Shown here: piece after piece, positions 47,701 through 59,600 of the stretch
Numbering within the stretch: the stretch's first letter is position 1
Layout: each line of letters begins with the position of its first letter
From: Amblyornis subalaris
Taxonomy: Eukaryota > Chordata > Aves > Passeriformes > Ptilonorhynchidae
Length of the DNA: 64,000 bases
Assembly: GCA_018881555.1 (NCBI GenBank)
Contig: JACAXG010000168.1
Location: 1,585,001-1,649,000 of the forward strand
Direction: 5' to 3'
The notes under the pieces: model-generated
Seen by the model: only the letters and a program-made list of their open reading frames with translations
Told to the model about the DNA's origin: nothing
Database searches by the model: none
Translations under genes and position numbers: made by a program

Positions 47701-50627
47701 CCCTCAGCTGTTCCTAGCCCAGCAAGGACAATCTCCTGCACGGAGATCCCATTTGCCATGCAGAGGGAATGTCAGTGAGCACTGTGTGTGAAGTGCTGGG
47801 GCCCCTGGGAGCCAAACCCACAAGCAGTTGGGTTCACGCTGGTTTTGCACATCAGCCCTTCCCCAGGCAGGACATCCCCAGTCCCGGGTGCTGGCACTCT
47901 GTGTCCATCGCTGNCTGTGACAGCACGTCCTGTCCTGTCCGAGCGTGGCTCCCCCTCGGCCACCGGCACCACCGGGATGGTTTGGGATGATTTTCCACAA
48001 CCAGGCCACTCCTCGCTCCTTGGAGATGCCTGCAAACCACGCCGGGGCCCGAGGCTGCGGTTTCCATGGCAGCACGGAGACGATTCNGCTTGTGAGCAGC
48101 CCTACGGTTGAAACGCAAACCAAAATAAACCTGCGGAGTGATTTTCCCTTCCCACTCCCTGGCCTTTGGGGACCCTTCACCCTTTGCTCCGTGCTGGAAT
48201 CCTCAGGCTGCCGCTGTGGCTTTCCCCGTGGAGTTCCCTGGGGCTGCTGGCGCTGTGGGAGCAGAGGCAGAGGTGTCTGGGGCTTCTTTGGGATGCAAAC
48301 CCGATTTCCCAACTCCTTTANGTGCTTAGTGAAGCAGCTTTATTTCTGACCGTTAATTCCCCNTCAAAAACCTTCAAATACAAGAGGAAAAAGAGGGAGA
48401 ATTCTTTGTTCNGAGATGGGGACAGACTGGAGCCTGCAGATTTTGCAAACCCTCTCTGCCACCCTCCTGCTCCATCAGCCACAGGTAGAACCAACCTGAG
48501 GGGCACGGTCCAGGGCTGGCACTTCCCAGGGTGGTGTTTCCTAACATTCCTTTCACGTTTCCAGGACGACATTCCGTGATCTGCAGGGCAGGAGTTCAGC
48601 CAGAGCTGCCCATCTCAGAGCTGTGTTTGGCCAAGAAGGACCCGTGGCTTTTCCCCCTCCCTCAGGGACCGGAGGGCACAGCTGGGATTGGCACACCCAG
48701 CCNGGGCTGCAATAAATGCAGGAGGCAGTTCAGGATTTCCCCTTCCAAGAACCGAGCCCCAGGAATTCCCCAACCCAAGCTTCACTCACCTCTCGTGCCG
48801 TGTTCAACCCTTGGCCGTTCTCACATCTCCTTTCTACGTTCCCACCCTGGCTTTGGCAAAATGCAACGAAGCCTCCAAGGGAAAGTCACTCTGCAGCCTC
48901 CCAGCCNCAGGGGAAGTTTTAAGCTGAATAAGGGGCACAGAAGGGTGGGCTGGGCACAGGGAGGGGAGGGCTCAGCAAGGGGAAATCACCTTTCACCAGC
49001 AGCGGCTGCTGGCCTTCCTCTTGGAGGCCACACACAATTTTTTTGCATGAATGCAGCTTCTGGGGTGGGAAAAAAAGAGGAAAAATTAGAAAAAANAAAG
49101 AATTGGCTGCCACAGCAAGCCACAGTAGCCCAAGGCATCCCAGCAGGATTCAGCCCAGTTATTGTGGGGCTTGGGGAATAAAAGCAGGGTGATCCCATCC
49201 CTCATCTCTAGAATGGCTTTTAGTGGATTGCTAAGGGAATGGTAAGAGGGAGTTGGGTTTTTAGGGTCATCCCTGGACACCCTCCCAGCCTCCAGTGGTT
49301 GTGGTTGAACAAATCCCTCAGCCAGGGACTCTCCAGAGCCGCAGAGTCTCCCAAAATTGATGCCCAGGGTCCAGCAGCAGCCCCAGGGCAGGGCAGGGAC
49401 AGCAGGTCCNAGTGACACTGCGGTGCCATCCTGGTCCGAGTGACACTGCAGTGCCATCCTGTGCCAGGTGACCCCTCGCTGGGGCCACCAACAGCCCCCA
49501 CCTGCCCTGCCTTCGGGGTCTCATTATTTTGGGATAAAAAATGATTATTTTGTCCCCACAAGCTGCCCTGAGCAGAGCAGGGGGGGCAGGGGACGCTGTA
49601 GCTGTCACTTTTACAGGAAATATTTGGAAAAAAGGGACAGCACTTGCTGGAAGTTCCAAGATCCAGTTAAATGCCCTTTTCTTTAAAAATAATAAATGAA
49701 TGTAACACAGAAAACACAGATTCCTTGGCAAGGATGGTCTGAGGTAGATGTCAGCATCCACCACTGTTATTCCTCCTTTGTTTTGGTGAACTCTAGGATC
49801 TGTTATCCACTGCCTGCCTGGGAGCCTCAGCTGCTGTCTGGCTCAGCAGGTATTTCACGATACATTTATTCTTTATATAGAAACCACAATTGTACCTGCT
49901 GAAACACTTCCCAGGCACTAAAGAAAGAAAACAAAAGAAACATTTTCTTCTTGTTGGACTCTTTTTTCAGCCTTTACACTTAAAAAGGCACCTTTTCTGT
50001 ACCTTTTTTTCTATAACTATGTGGGCTCTACACCTTTTTTTTTAAAGATGCAACAGCCACATCCATGAGCTGCAGTGATTCCCGGGAGCCAGGGCTGCTC
50101 AGGCACCCCCCAAAGAGCCCTAAAACTGTGAAACATGAAACCAAACGGCAGGATTTTTGATAGATGCCGAGGACAGATGACTCGAGCTGCTCCAGTGCAG
50201 GTGGAACTGGAATCCAGTTTAATCCTCACGCTCCAAGCTCACTTCCTACTGATTTAGGGTTTTTATTTCCTCTCCCTACCTTGCCATTTCTCTCTCCCAT
50301 CTTCCTGCCCTTCTTTGAGCCTTTTCTTACTCTCCTGGAGGCCAAGAATCCCAGAGGTTTTCCTTGCTGCCGAAGCTCTCCCTGCTCCTCTTTCGCCCCT
50401 CGTGGTGACCCTGTGCCACCCCCTGCCCGTGCTGGACAATGACCACTCCTTGTAATTTTGGCCTTGTTCCAGGGGATGGGATGTTCCCTTCTTCCCTGCG
50501 GACACCCCCTGCATCCAATCTCCTCTCTGCTTTGCTTCCTTAATTATTTTTAATCTTGACAGTGATTGTATTTGTTGTTATTATCGTTAACAAGTGCTTC
50601 AGCCTCTCGAAGGACAGCACAAGGAGC

Positions 50628-50649
50628 GTTAATTAATTAATTAATTAAC
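50628..50649. repeat. Perfect 22-bp palindromic (TTAA) microsatellite
   Basis: A G, five TTAA units and a C (GTTAAT at one end, ATTAAC at the other). It is its own reverse complement over 22 bp and stands alone in mixed-composition DNA. Confidence 0.95.
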
Positions 50650-50734
50650 CGGGAGGCTGCCAAGGAGGCAGAGCAGAGCCCAGCACTCCCCAGGCTGTGT
50701 CATGTTCGTGTCCATCCCCTGTTTTCCTCAGCCA

Positions 50735-50806
50735 GGAGGAATTTCCNCGTGGAAAGGGTGGTCAGGCACTGGAAGGGGCTGTGCAGGGAGGTTTGGAATC
50801 ATCTCC
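50735..50806 (+). mobile_element. CR1 LINE short fragment
   Basis: Plus-oriented 70-bp CR1 piece of the second subfamily: GCCAGGAGGAATTTCC, AAAGGGTGGTCAGGCACTGG and GCAGGGAGGTTTGGAATCAT. Both ends truncated. Confidence 0.75.
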
Positions 50807-51227
50807 AGCNAGGCATTAACCTGCCCTAACCTTTGCTTTTATCCCAGAAAATCTGGTGCCACCACGTGCAGCTCCCTGCTTTCTCCTCCCAGCTCAGTGT
50901 TGTCTGCTAGGGAAGTGCCCATGGGTGGATAAGCACCTGCTGGCAGCACATGAATGGCTTGACAGCAGCGAGGGATCTGCAGAAGCAACTTCTTGCCATT
51001 CCAGGGGCTGTTTTTCCAGGAACAGGCGCTGGGAGCGAGGAGAACAACCCTCCCTGCAGCAATCAGCGTCTGCAACGCTTCAGAGAGGGGAAGCAATCAG
51101 CATCATCCACAACCTTTACTCCTTAAACCTCCCCAGGGGGAACATTTCAAAGCATCCTCAGGATCTCAAGCTGTCCAGATGCTGCTGAGGCACAATGAAC
51201 GTGGCACAGGCAGCTCTGACTGTGCTG

Positions 51228-51333
51228 ACAGAGCCTCAGCAGCAATTCCTGCCTCTGGCACACTCCGGGAGTATTTACAGAGCCTCAGCAGCAAATCCTG
51301 CCTCTGGCACACTCCTGGAGCATTTACAGAGCC
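51228..51333. repeat. 49-bp tandem duplication (two copies plus 8 bp)
   Basis: Two copies of a unit starting ACAGAGCCTCAGCAGCAATT and ending CATTT or TATTT, followed by the first eight bases of a third (ACAGAGCC). A few mismatches. Confidence 0.93.
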
Positions 51334-52352
51334 CCAGGCAGGCAGGGGGGACAGGCAGGAGGGGGAGAGCAGGTGAGCTGCATGCCAGCAGGGATAACCA
51401 GGAATTGGCCCTTGCTGCCCACATCTGCCTCCACCAGGGGATCCGAGTGGTGAGGCCAGGCCGACCTTCCACAGCTCTGATTANAAATTGACCTTGAGCC
51501 GTGTCATTTGTCCCTCCTCTGCCTCGTTTCCAACCCTGGGCCTCTGCACAGAAAGTGATATGAAAANAGGAATTCTCCTTGTGCTGCCTGGCAGGGTGTG
51601 GGGTCAGGGGAGTGTGGGGTCACTGGGTGTTTGACCTGGGCGCTGGAAAGCAGTGCTGGAGCTGGGCGGGAAAGGAGGGAAGGAGGTTGTCACCTCGGCT
51701 CTCCTTCCCGAGGGAAGACATCCCATAAAAACTGCTGGGTACCTCTGGCATTTTCCCAGCTGTCCCAGAAGAGAACCTGCTCCCACGAGCAGCCGTGTCC
51801 CAGGGCAGGGGGTGCAGCATCTCCTCTGCTCCGGATTGCACCAGCCTGTGCCGAGGAATTACCAGCACTGCCTTTACTTCCTGCTGGGGCTTTATGACCC
51901 CGCTGAGACCATAAATGCATCTAAAGTCTAACTAAAGCAGTTTAATTTTCTCCATAAACAGTCTTAAAAAGAAAATGATGGCAATGCCGTTCGAAAGGGA
52001 TGGTGAGGTAAAAGGATTCTTTACTGCCTTGCTGTTGAGCCCCAAAGTGCCCCATGGCTCTTTGCTCTGGGGCTGATGTAACCTCCCTGGGGAGTTGCCT
52101 CATGTCAGGATGGCCTGAGAGGACCCTTGGAAAGAGCTGCTGGGAGCTGCATCCCACCTGGACCTGGAGCACTTCTGTCCCTCCCTCCCTGCCAGNAGGA
52201 GATCTTTGGTCAGCTCAGCCCCCCTGGCACGGCCCTGCCCCAAGGGCTGCAGGCAGCTGGGCACACCGAGCTCTTTAATCCGTTTGAAATCATCTTCTGA
52301 GCACAAAGAGACATTTTCCTGAGCAGAGCTGGAGGATTCCTTGTCCACACAC

Positions 52353-52358
52353 TTTATT
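52353..52358 (-). terminator. Candidate polyadenylation signal for the SLC26A2-type gene
   Basis: AATAAA on the minus strand, about 1.26 kb beyond the stop codon at 53,614. I saw no other AATAAA on that strand between here and the stop, but variant signals could be used. Confidence 0.3.
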
Positions 52359-52363
52359 TACAA

Positions 52364-52407
52364 CAATCTCCCATCCCTGGGCTTCCAATCTCCCATCCCT
52401 GGGCTTC
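52364..52407. repeat. 22-bp perfect tandem duplication
   Basis: Two identical copies of CAATCTCCCATCCCTGGGCT plus TC, immediately next to the candidate poly(A) signal. Confidence 0.95.
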
Positions 52408-53084
52408 CAAGCCACAGTTCCCTTCAGTGGGAGATCTTTGGTGCTGCCTTGCTCGGATAAGGCCAGGGGAACGGTCACATGGAATATGCAACAGAGAAGG
52501 TGTTTTTACAGATGGAATTAGTGGAAGAAGAGCTATTCTGGGATTTGGCAGTGCTGTGGNGCCTTCAGAGCCCAGAGCACGACTCAGGCCTGGGATGCTG
52601 CCTGTCCCAGCCCAGGAGGAAGGACAATCCCCGTGTCCCGTTCAGAGCTGGGGCTCCTGTGGCTGCACCTGGAGGTGCTGCAGGCGTGGGGCAGCCCTGT
52701 GACACCACCCTGTCCCCAGCTGCAGGCAGGAGCTGGCCCTGGAGGGGAGCCCACACCCTTCCAGGCACTGGGAGAAGNGTGGCCTTGCAGGCTGTGGCAC
52801 AAACGTGTCCCGAGTTCCAGTTTATAAAGAGCTGGTGATCTCAGGTGCCTTTTTGGGGGAGGAAATGTGTCATTTCAACCANGGGGAGTCATGCAAACCC
52901 CAGGCTGGAAATAACAGCAGGGAAGGTGCCTCTCCTGCCCTGCAGCTGAGCCACACAGGGCCTGAGTAAGAGCCTTGGGCTGAACAAACTCCCAGTTTTC
53001 CGAGACTCATTTGGTTTTGGGGGCAGAGCTGTGCTGCCGCCGTTGTTCTGCGGCCACAGGCCAGGAGGGTGGGAGCACCTGGGA

Positions 53085-53345
53085 CACAGGAGAGAGGGAG
53101 AGGGGCTCTTTACAAGGGATGGAGGGACAGGACAAGGGGGAATGGATTCAAAAAGGGATTATGGTTAGATGGGATATTAGGAAAAAATCCTTCCCTGTGA
53201 GGGTGGGGAGNCCCTGGCACAGGTTGCCCAGAGAAGCTGTGGCTGCGCCATCCCTGGCAGTGTCCAAGGCCAGGTTGGACGGGGCTTGGAGCAGCCTGGG
53301 ATGGTGGCAGGTGTGGAACGGGATGATCCCCACGGTCCCTCCCGA
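53085..53345 (+). mobile_element. CR1 LINE 3'-end fragment, antisense in the predicted 3' UTR
   Basis: Plus-oriented CR1: CAGGACAAGGGGGAATGGAT, AAAAATCCTTCCCTGTGAGG, CAGGTTGCCCAGAGAAGCTG and TGGACGGGGCTTGGAGCAGC, ending in a degraded terminus near ACGGTCCCTCCCGAATTCC. It lies 270 bp past the stop codon of the minus-strand transporter gene, so it would be antisense within its 3' UTR if the distal poly(A) signal is used. Confidence 0.9.
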
Positions 53346-53613
53346 ATTCCCGGTGATTCCCGGTGATTCCCGGCTCTCCCGCGCCCCCCAGCGCCCACGC
53401 GGGGCAGGCGCGGCTCCCCCCGCCCGGCACACCTTGGGATGCATCCCGAGCATCCTCCCGTGCCCAGCCCCTCCCCAAACCCCTTCCCCACCCCTCTGCC
53501 CCCCCCACTGCCGCCGGCAGAGCATCTCAGCCCCCCCTGCGCGCTCGGACGGCACCAGGGCTGAGCCTGCCCCCCAGCCCAGCCGCGTTAGGAACCATCC
53601 CTCGCGCACGGGG

Positions 53614-55206
53614 CTACAAGGACACCTGGAAGTTCGCGTCTTCAGGCTCCGGGGCGGCGTCCTGTTTGTCCTCGCTCTCCTGCTGGCGCTGCCAGCGTTC
53701 GGCGAACCGCACGGCGTCGTGGATGCTGTGGAAAGCCAGCTGGCCCCCGCCGGCCGCCGCGCCGGCCCAGCCTCCGGCCCGCAGCCGCTGGCGCACGGAG
53801 GGGTTGCAGTTGGCCAGCAGCACGCGGACACCGACCCTCTGGTAGTCGTGGTGCGCCTCCTTCAGCACGGAGAGCCCCGCGGTGTCTATGAACTGCATGG
53901 TGCCGCAGTCGAGGATGAGGGTGTGCGTGTCTGGGGCGGGGGCGCGGGCGGCCGCCGGAGGCTTCTCGGCCTTCTCCTTGGCTCGCTTCAGGCAGCCGAA
54001 GCCGGAGCCCCGACAGCCCCTGCTGCCGCCCGCGTCCGCGTGTGCCCGGGCCCCCGGCTCGGGGTGCTCGGCGGCCAGCAGGACGGGGTTGAGCCCCGTT
54101 TTCCGGTACAGAACAGCCTTGAAATAGTCCTTGTTGGCGTAGTAGAGCGAGGACTCGAAGCGGAAGATCTTGACGCCGGGGATGCTGCTGAGCTGTTTGT
54201 AGGCCGCCTGGTCCTCGTAGGCTTCCCTGCCGCCGACCTTGCCCAGGAGCGTGGCCCGGGGCCTCTGCGTGCGGAAGATGACGCAGAGCAGGGCGAAGCA
54301 AACGCCCACGAGGAGCCCGATCTCCGTGGTGANGAGCGTGGAGCACAGCATGGTGGTCCACCACACCACCGCGTCCAGCCTGCTGAGCCGCCACATCGCG
54401 GGCGTGTCGCGGAACTTCCTGAGGCCGCCCCGCAGGTTGATGATGGTCACCACGCCCAGGATGGAGGTCTGCAGCGAGTAGAAGAGCGGCGCGATCCACA
54501 GCAGCACCAGCAGCAGCACCAGCGACGTGACCAGCCCCGAGAGCTGGGTCCGGCTGCCCGTGGACTCCTTCAGCAGAGTCTTGGTGAGGGCGGCGGAGCT
54601 GGCGAAGCAGTAGAAGAAGGAAGGGATGAGGTTGCACATGCCGATGGCGATCATCTCCTGGTTGGCGCTGACGGCGTAGCCGTGCTTTTTGGCGAAGATT
54701 TCTGCCAGGGACACGGTCGTGGCGAAGCCGATGATGGCGATGGGCACGGCATCCACGGCCAGGCTGGGGAACAGGCTGAAGTCCGGCAGAGTGGGTTTCC
54801 TGAAGCCGGTGGGGATGTCCCCGCAGACGGCGGCCCCGTAGCGCTGCTCGAAGTCGAAGTAGTGGGAGATGAATGTGGCTGCGATGACCACGAGCAGCTC
54901 GATGGGGAACGGCGCCTTCATCCTGTCCTTGTAGCGGTCGTTGAGCTCCTTGACGGGCACGATGATGGCCAAAGCCACCAGGCTGGTCACCAGGTCGCAG
55001 ATGTTGGTGTTGTGGATGTACCTGAAAAGGTCCACCCAGGTGAGGATGAAGGAGCCCACCCCATCGTGACGGGGGAGCTTCAGTCCCAGCAGGTATTTCA
55101 TCTGCGAGGTGATGATGGTGAGGCTGGAGCCGGTCACGAAGCCGCCCAGGAGCGGTTCTGACAGGTAGACAGCCACGAAGCCCAGCTGCAAAACCCCCAG
55201 CAGGAT
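53614..55206 (-). CDS. SLC26A2: SLC26A2-type sulfate transporter, coding exon 2 (TM core and STAS domain)
   Basis: The exon encodes residues 225-754, from [20 protein letters not shown] to the C-terminus FQVSL, with stop TAG at 53,614-53,616. The acceptor is ctttccag at 55,207. The transmembrane core includes [48 protein letters not shown] and [20 protein letters not shown]. The STAS domain starts near residue 570 ([19 protein letters not shown]), has a variable insert (about 608-651), then [20 protein letters not shown] around 651-672 and [16 protein letters not shown]. An N at 54,333 leaves codon 516 ambiguous (NTC). By eye a 150-residue core block is about two-thirds identical to human SLC26A2 as I recall it, and much less like SLC26A1. 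Function: sodium-independent sulfate/anion exchange at the plasma membrane. Orthologue or bird-retained paralogue cannot be settled here. Confidence 0.93.
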   Translation of the reverse strand: MLLGVLQLGFVAVYLSEPLLGGFVTGSSLTIITSQMKYLLGLKLPRHDGVGSFILTWVDLFRYIHNTNICDLVTSLVALAIIVPVKELNDRYKDRMKAPFPIELLVVIAATFISHYFDFEQRYGAAVCGDIPTGFRKPTLPDFSLFPSLAVDAVPIAIIGFATTVSLAEIFAKKHGYAVSANQEMIAIGMCNLIPSFFYCFASSAALTKTLLKESTGSRTQLSGLVTSLVLLLVLLWIAPLFYSLQTSILGVVTIINLRGGLRKFRDTPAMWRLSRLDAVVWWTTMLCSTLXTTEIGLLVGVCFALLCVIFRTQRPRATLLGKVGGREAYEDQAAYKQLSSIPGVKIFRFESSLYYANKDYFKAVLYRKTGLNPVLLAAEHPEPGARAHADAGGSRGCRGSGFGCLKRAKEKAEKPPAAARAPAPDTHTLILDCGTMQFIDTAGLSVLKEAHHDYQRVGVRVLLANCNPSVRQRLRAGGWAGAAAGGGQLAFHSIHDAVRFAERWQRQQESEDKQDAAPEPEDANFQVSL

Positions 55207-55945
55207 CTGGAAAGCAAAGCAGCCACACCTTTAGCGTGGGTGAGGNGGGCTGGAAGGGGTGGTTAGCAATTTATGGCAGTTTGCTGCCACTTTAGCAGCT
55301 CTGGCTGCTCTCTGGATGTGCTGAGCATTCCATGTGAGTAGTTAACTTTCTGTAGTTAATCTGGGGTATGGAAAACTAAAGGGAACTACTTTTAACACTT
55401 GTCTGTGGCTAGGAATGCCGTAAAAAAAAATCCTACAAGGTCCCTGCTGCTGCCTCCTCACAAGCAGCCCCATCAGAGCAGCTCTGGGCATCACTCAGTG
55501 GCATAAATCCCCTGTGATGCTCTGAATTTTACTTGTCCCAGTGAAAAGCCTGGAGCTATTCAGTGACAGCTCAGCCCAGGCAGTGGGGACACCACCAGGG
55601 AGCATGGCAGGGTCCTCGAGGGTGGCTCTTGTCAGCCCCAAACCTGCTCTAACCCGCCCAGCTGCAGGACTGGGNCGCTGGGAAGGTGGTTCACAGCTCC
55701 TCCTCCTCCTTGCTGCGTCTGATCCTAAGGATGTTTCAGACACATCCAAGAACCTCGGCTGTCCCATGGAGGAAAACAAATCCCGTTCAGCCGTGTTTGC
55801 ACTTCTTAAATTCATGGGCATTCAAGGCCGTTGGGGCCTAGAAATGTTTCTCAGGACTCCTAAGTCTGAACCGACACCGGAGCTCAGAGGAACTCCCAGC
55901 AGGGAAAGGACAGGGAGGAAACAGCACCAGAGGGAACATCCGTAC
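55207..55945 (-). other. SLC26A2: Intron of the SLC26A2-type gene (739 bp)
   Basis: Phase-0 intron between TACCAG/GTACGG (donor, minus strand) and TTTCCAG/ATCCTG (acceptor). It interrupts the same ...GVYQ / ... position at the end of TM4 where the human SLC26A2 coding region is split. No repeat recognised inside. Confidence 0.93.
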
Positions 55946-56617
55946 CTGGTAAACACCGACCAGGAAGCTGAGGGAAAGCGCCACGGTGATGGCGTAGCAG
56001 CTCCTGTCGCAAGCCCCTGTCCCGTTCTGGAGGGAGCTGGAGTTGCCCCCGAGGGCGGCGCCGGCCTCCTCGTAGCCCGCCTGCTGCAGGTGCCGCGACA
56101 CCGACTGGCCCACCATGAGGCACAGCACGCCGAAGGAGCCCACGTAGGTGTGGCGCGACGTGGCCGTGGCCGCGTACACGATGCTGCAGAAGAAGTTGGT
56201 GTAGAGGCCGTAGACGGGGTCCTGGTTGGCCAGCAGGGAGTAGGAGATGGACTGGGGGATGGCCACGATGCCCACGAGCAGCCCGGAGATGACGTCCCCC
56301 AGCAGGTGGGCGCGGAGGTCGTAGCGGGGCAGCCAGGCCAGCACCGGGAAGAGCCGCCGCAGGAAGGAGCTGATTCTCCGCCGGCTGCACGTGCAGGCGC
56401 CTCTGGCTTTCCTCAGGAGGAATTCCTTGGTGCTGAAGTCTGTGGGCTCGTGTTCCTCCAAAGTGATGAAACTGGCAGGAGTCTCCTCTGGCCCGAGGTG
56501 ATCCTGGCTTGGTGCTGGCTTCTGGCTGGATGCGTCCTCCATGGCCCCGGGGGAGCTAAGGCAGGAGAGCAAGGCAGTCCTGGAGCACAAGGTGCTTTCC
56601 CTAGCTCCAGGGCTCAT
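55946..56617 (-). CDS. SLC26A2: SLC26A2-type sulfate transporter, coding exon 1 (N-terminus to TM4)
   Basis: Encodes residues 1-224. The cytosolic N-terminus (1 to about 85) is poorly conserved. Then follow PVLAWLPRYDLRAHLLGDVI, the TM1 segment SGLLVGIVAIPQSISYSLLA, and the sulfate-transporter signature region DPVYGLYTNFFCSIVYAATA (about 133-152) with N141 where mammals have S. The TM3-TM4 loop has two N-glycosylation sequons, N192-S-S and N198-G-T, and C203-D-R-S-C207. The exon ends LSFLVGVYQ at the donor GTACGG. Start choice: ATG at 56,617 is the first in frame. M26 at 56,542 (GCCATGG) has the better Kozak context and may be the real start, giving 729 residues. Exons 1 and 2 join in phase to 754 codons, close to the human 739. 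Confidence 0.93.
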
Positions 56618-59600
56618 TGCATGGATAGATAAAGGGAAATAACCTCAGACTAATCAAGCAGAAAAGCATTTTCCCAAGGTTGATCTGTTTGTCATTTCTT
56701 ATGGACCTGATTAACCACAAGAGATCCCCATGCTCCTTCCATATCCCTCTTGTTGTCCCAGAGAGAATGAGTTAAGATCAGGCAAAATTATTTCACTGAA
56801 ACTAAAACTCCTTCAAGANCTCTGACTTCCTTCAAGACACTTCNACTTCAGCAGAAACTTATTTTGGAAATGTTGAGATATTCCAAGGGATACTTTAGGA
56901 ATCAACATGTGGGTAAGGGAGGTAATNTGCAAATTAATTTTTCTTTCAACATTACAAAATTTTAAGTTGCCTTAGTGGCTTGTATCAAGCAGGGGCTCCC
57001 ATGTGCAGAAGGAAACCATCCTGCTCTTTCAGGCTGCTTGGGTACAGAGACACTGCCCAGAGCTCCTCCGAGTTGNTCAGTCAAAATGCAGCTGCACCAA
57101 AACATCTTTTTGTGAAAACTGAACAACAGACACAGAGAAGAACATTCCTCAGGGGAGACCCAGAGTGGCTGTGGTGTGGAACTGAACCNGGATGAGGAGA
57201 AACCCCCTTCCCTTGCCCTACACACATCACGAGTCCCTACCCAAGCCTTACCTCTGGCTGCAAGGAGATGCACTGGGTGTTTCCTCACCACTTGGAGCTT
57301 CTCCCCTGAGGACAGACCTGTCTTCACCTCCTAGCACCCCCTGAGCACAGGAAAAGCTGGCCCATGGGATTCCCTTGGGATCTGAGCTGCTCAGCCCATC
57401 CATGACCCTTTTATCCGTGTCCAGCCGATGGAAGCGGTGCAGCTGCCAAGAGCTGTGTTTGGAAAACAAACACCATTCTGAGAGGGTATTTTGGCTGACA
57501 ACCTGTTCGGACAGAAGTGATTGAAGGGGTTTAGAGAAGTGCTCCTGCCAGATAAGAGGTGTGCTGGGATCTGGAGAAGTGTTTGCTAAACAAAGGGAAT
57601 GATGGAAAGGAACCTCCCTGCTCTGCCCCTCCCTGAAAGGAGCGAGCTCCAGTCCCGCTGGGCTTCTCTGCTCGGGTTTCCATCTACTCTGGACAAGCTT
57701 TTGTGCCAAAAACCGAGCAGCAAAACTTGCTCCAGAATGACTTTCCTTTGCTGGCAGTTCTTCCTCCACAGAGGCTCTGCGAACCAGACAGCCAAGGTGT
57801 GGTGACACAGGTTATTTGTAGGGAGACAGAAGGATTTGGGATGTGTCAAACCTGCACAATGCACAATCTTGCAGTGCCTTTTAGAGACCAGCACAGCTAC
57901 CAAGGGATTTTGCTGTGCAGCACAATTCTGTCAAGCGCAGGGTCACGGGTTTTCTTGCTAGGTAAAGGTGAGCAGCTGCCCCAGCAGCCAGGAAAACAGG
58001 AATGTTCATCATCCTGAATGGAAACAGCAGCCCCATAAATACCAGGTGACTGCTCTGCCCTTGTGAGCCCTGCCAACAACCTCCATCAGACCTGTCAGCA
58101 CCCACTCCCATTCCCCCTCCTTCCTTTCCATCTCTTTTCCATCGACCTAGTCCGGATTTTGCTGGATGTGCCATGCCCTGTGCAGCTGGATAAATGCATG
58201 GCAGACAAGGAGCATGGCCTTTTCCTCTGCTCCTGGCACCANCTGAGAGCCCACAGCGTTTGGAGAGGTGGAATTTTCACAAGGTTTGGATGTAGATGCT
58301 GGGGAGACACCCTGAGGGAAGAGAAGGGGAACACCAGCATCCTGAGCTGCATTTATCTCATCAGGGGAAGGCTGTAGCTCGGTAATTAGGAGTAAATAAA
58401 TAAGAAACGTCCGTGTTCTCTGGCAGCAGGAGAAATTGAGAGCACATGGTAGGGAGGCAGCTGCTCGATGTTTTCAGCTATTTATAGCAGTTCTTTATTC
58501 TCTGCCATTCCTCCACAGCTCCTGTTATTTTCAGGTGCATTGTTGAGAGCTTTCCTTCCCCTTCTCTCACTAACAGACTCCATCTTTCCTTGGCCTTGTC
58601 ATCCCTCCTGTCCTTNAAAGATGATCCTTTCAGACACTTTAGAATTGTTCCTCCTTACAGCTCATTTTGTGGCTTGGCCTGGATGATGTGCTCTCTACTC
58701 ACTCATTTTCTTTTTCCATCTCCTTCCTCAGCAAATGACCCAAATTTCCATTTTCTGTATGAATCCTTCATCCTGAAATTCACTGAAGAAGTGATGAGTC
58801 AGTCACTGAAGAGCTGGCCGGGCTGGTCTTTGAAGTCTGATTGTTCCCTGGGATGAAACACAGCTGAGCACAATCCATNTCTGGGGTTTGATCTCATTTG
58901 GGAAGGTCTAGCTCTGGATCTCTGCTCTGTCCACCACGAAAATGGGGCGAAGCACTTTTTCCATGTGTGCCAGTATTTAGGTTACCTTCAGCCTCCACCC
59001 TGCCTGCTGCTGCTTTTCCTCCCAAATTCCATCTTCATTTATATATTCTGGGATTCTTTTGTTTGTTAAAAATTCCTTTACCACCTGACACAGCTCGGTA
59101 AGCCCTGACAGAGCCATGCTCCTCCCCCTCTCCTGCCATCCTTCCCTACCTTTTTTTTCCTCNGCTTTCTTGTGTTCAAATTCCCAGTTGCTTTTGTGAA
59201 CTCCAAGAATAAATATTTATTTAAATATATGCCATACTTTACTTTAAGATATTCCATACTTTTTACAGTTCTCAAGCTCCTTGTTCCCCGCTGGCTTCCC
59301 TGCGTGTTTGGTTCTCTGTGCTGGAAATTCTGGCTGTGGGAAATGAGGAGAGGCCACTCTAAGAACACACTGGGGACATCTCTGAAATGACTTTTCCTGC
59401 ACGAGGTGAGCCAAGGGCAGAAAATACCAACGTTTCCCNTTTGCTCTGGAAAATACAGCCCAAAAAAAGGAATCCACCAGGTGACCTTGAGCTGGCCAGG
59501 GCTGTGCCGCCTTTCCCNTCAAGGTCACCACAGCTGGAACATTTTGTTTCCAAAAGCATCTTCAAGGCCTTTTCTTTATTGCCACTATAAACTCACCTCC

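Larger units (their letters stand above)
43641..52340. other. 8.7 kb non-coding stretch between CpG island and SLC26A2-type gene
   Basis: No recognisable exon on either strand. Contains a 95%-identical duplicated 42-bp core (43,734 and 44,381), CR1 scraps, three two-copy direct repeats and a TTAA palindrome. AT-rich around 44,290-44,860 and 49,860-50,060; otherwise ordinary single-copy-looking DNA. Confidence 0.7.

Noticed and set aside
53011..55161. 716-codon plus-strand open frame opposite the transporter
   Set aside because: Antisense shadow of a GC-rich coding exon, extended leftward through a CR1 copy; no recognisable domain.
53642..55228. 528-codon open frame on the minus strand overlapping the transporter exon
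   Set aside because: It is a +1 shadow of the SLC26A2-type frame; its residues (His/Arg/Pro/Gly runs) match no domain, while the other frame shows clear STAS and transporter motifs.
55541..56632. 363-codon plus-strand open frame opposite coding exon 1 of the transporter
   Set aside because: Antisense of a GC-rich exon plus its intron; no motif, and the minus strand carries the real gene.
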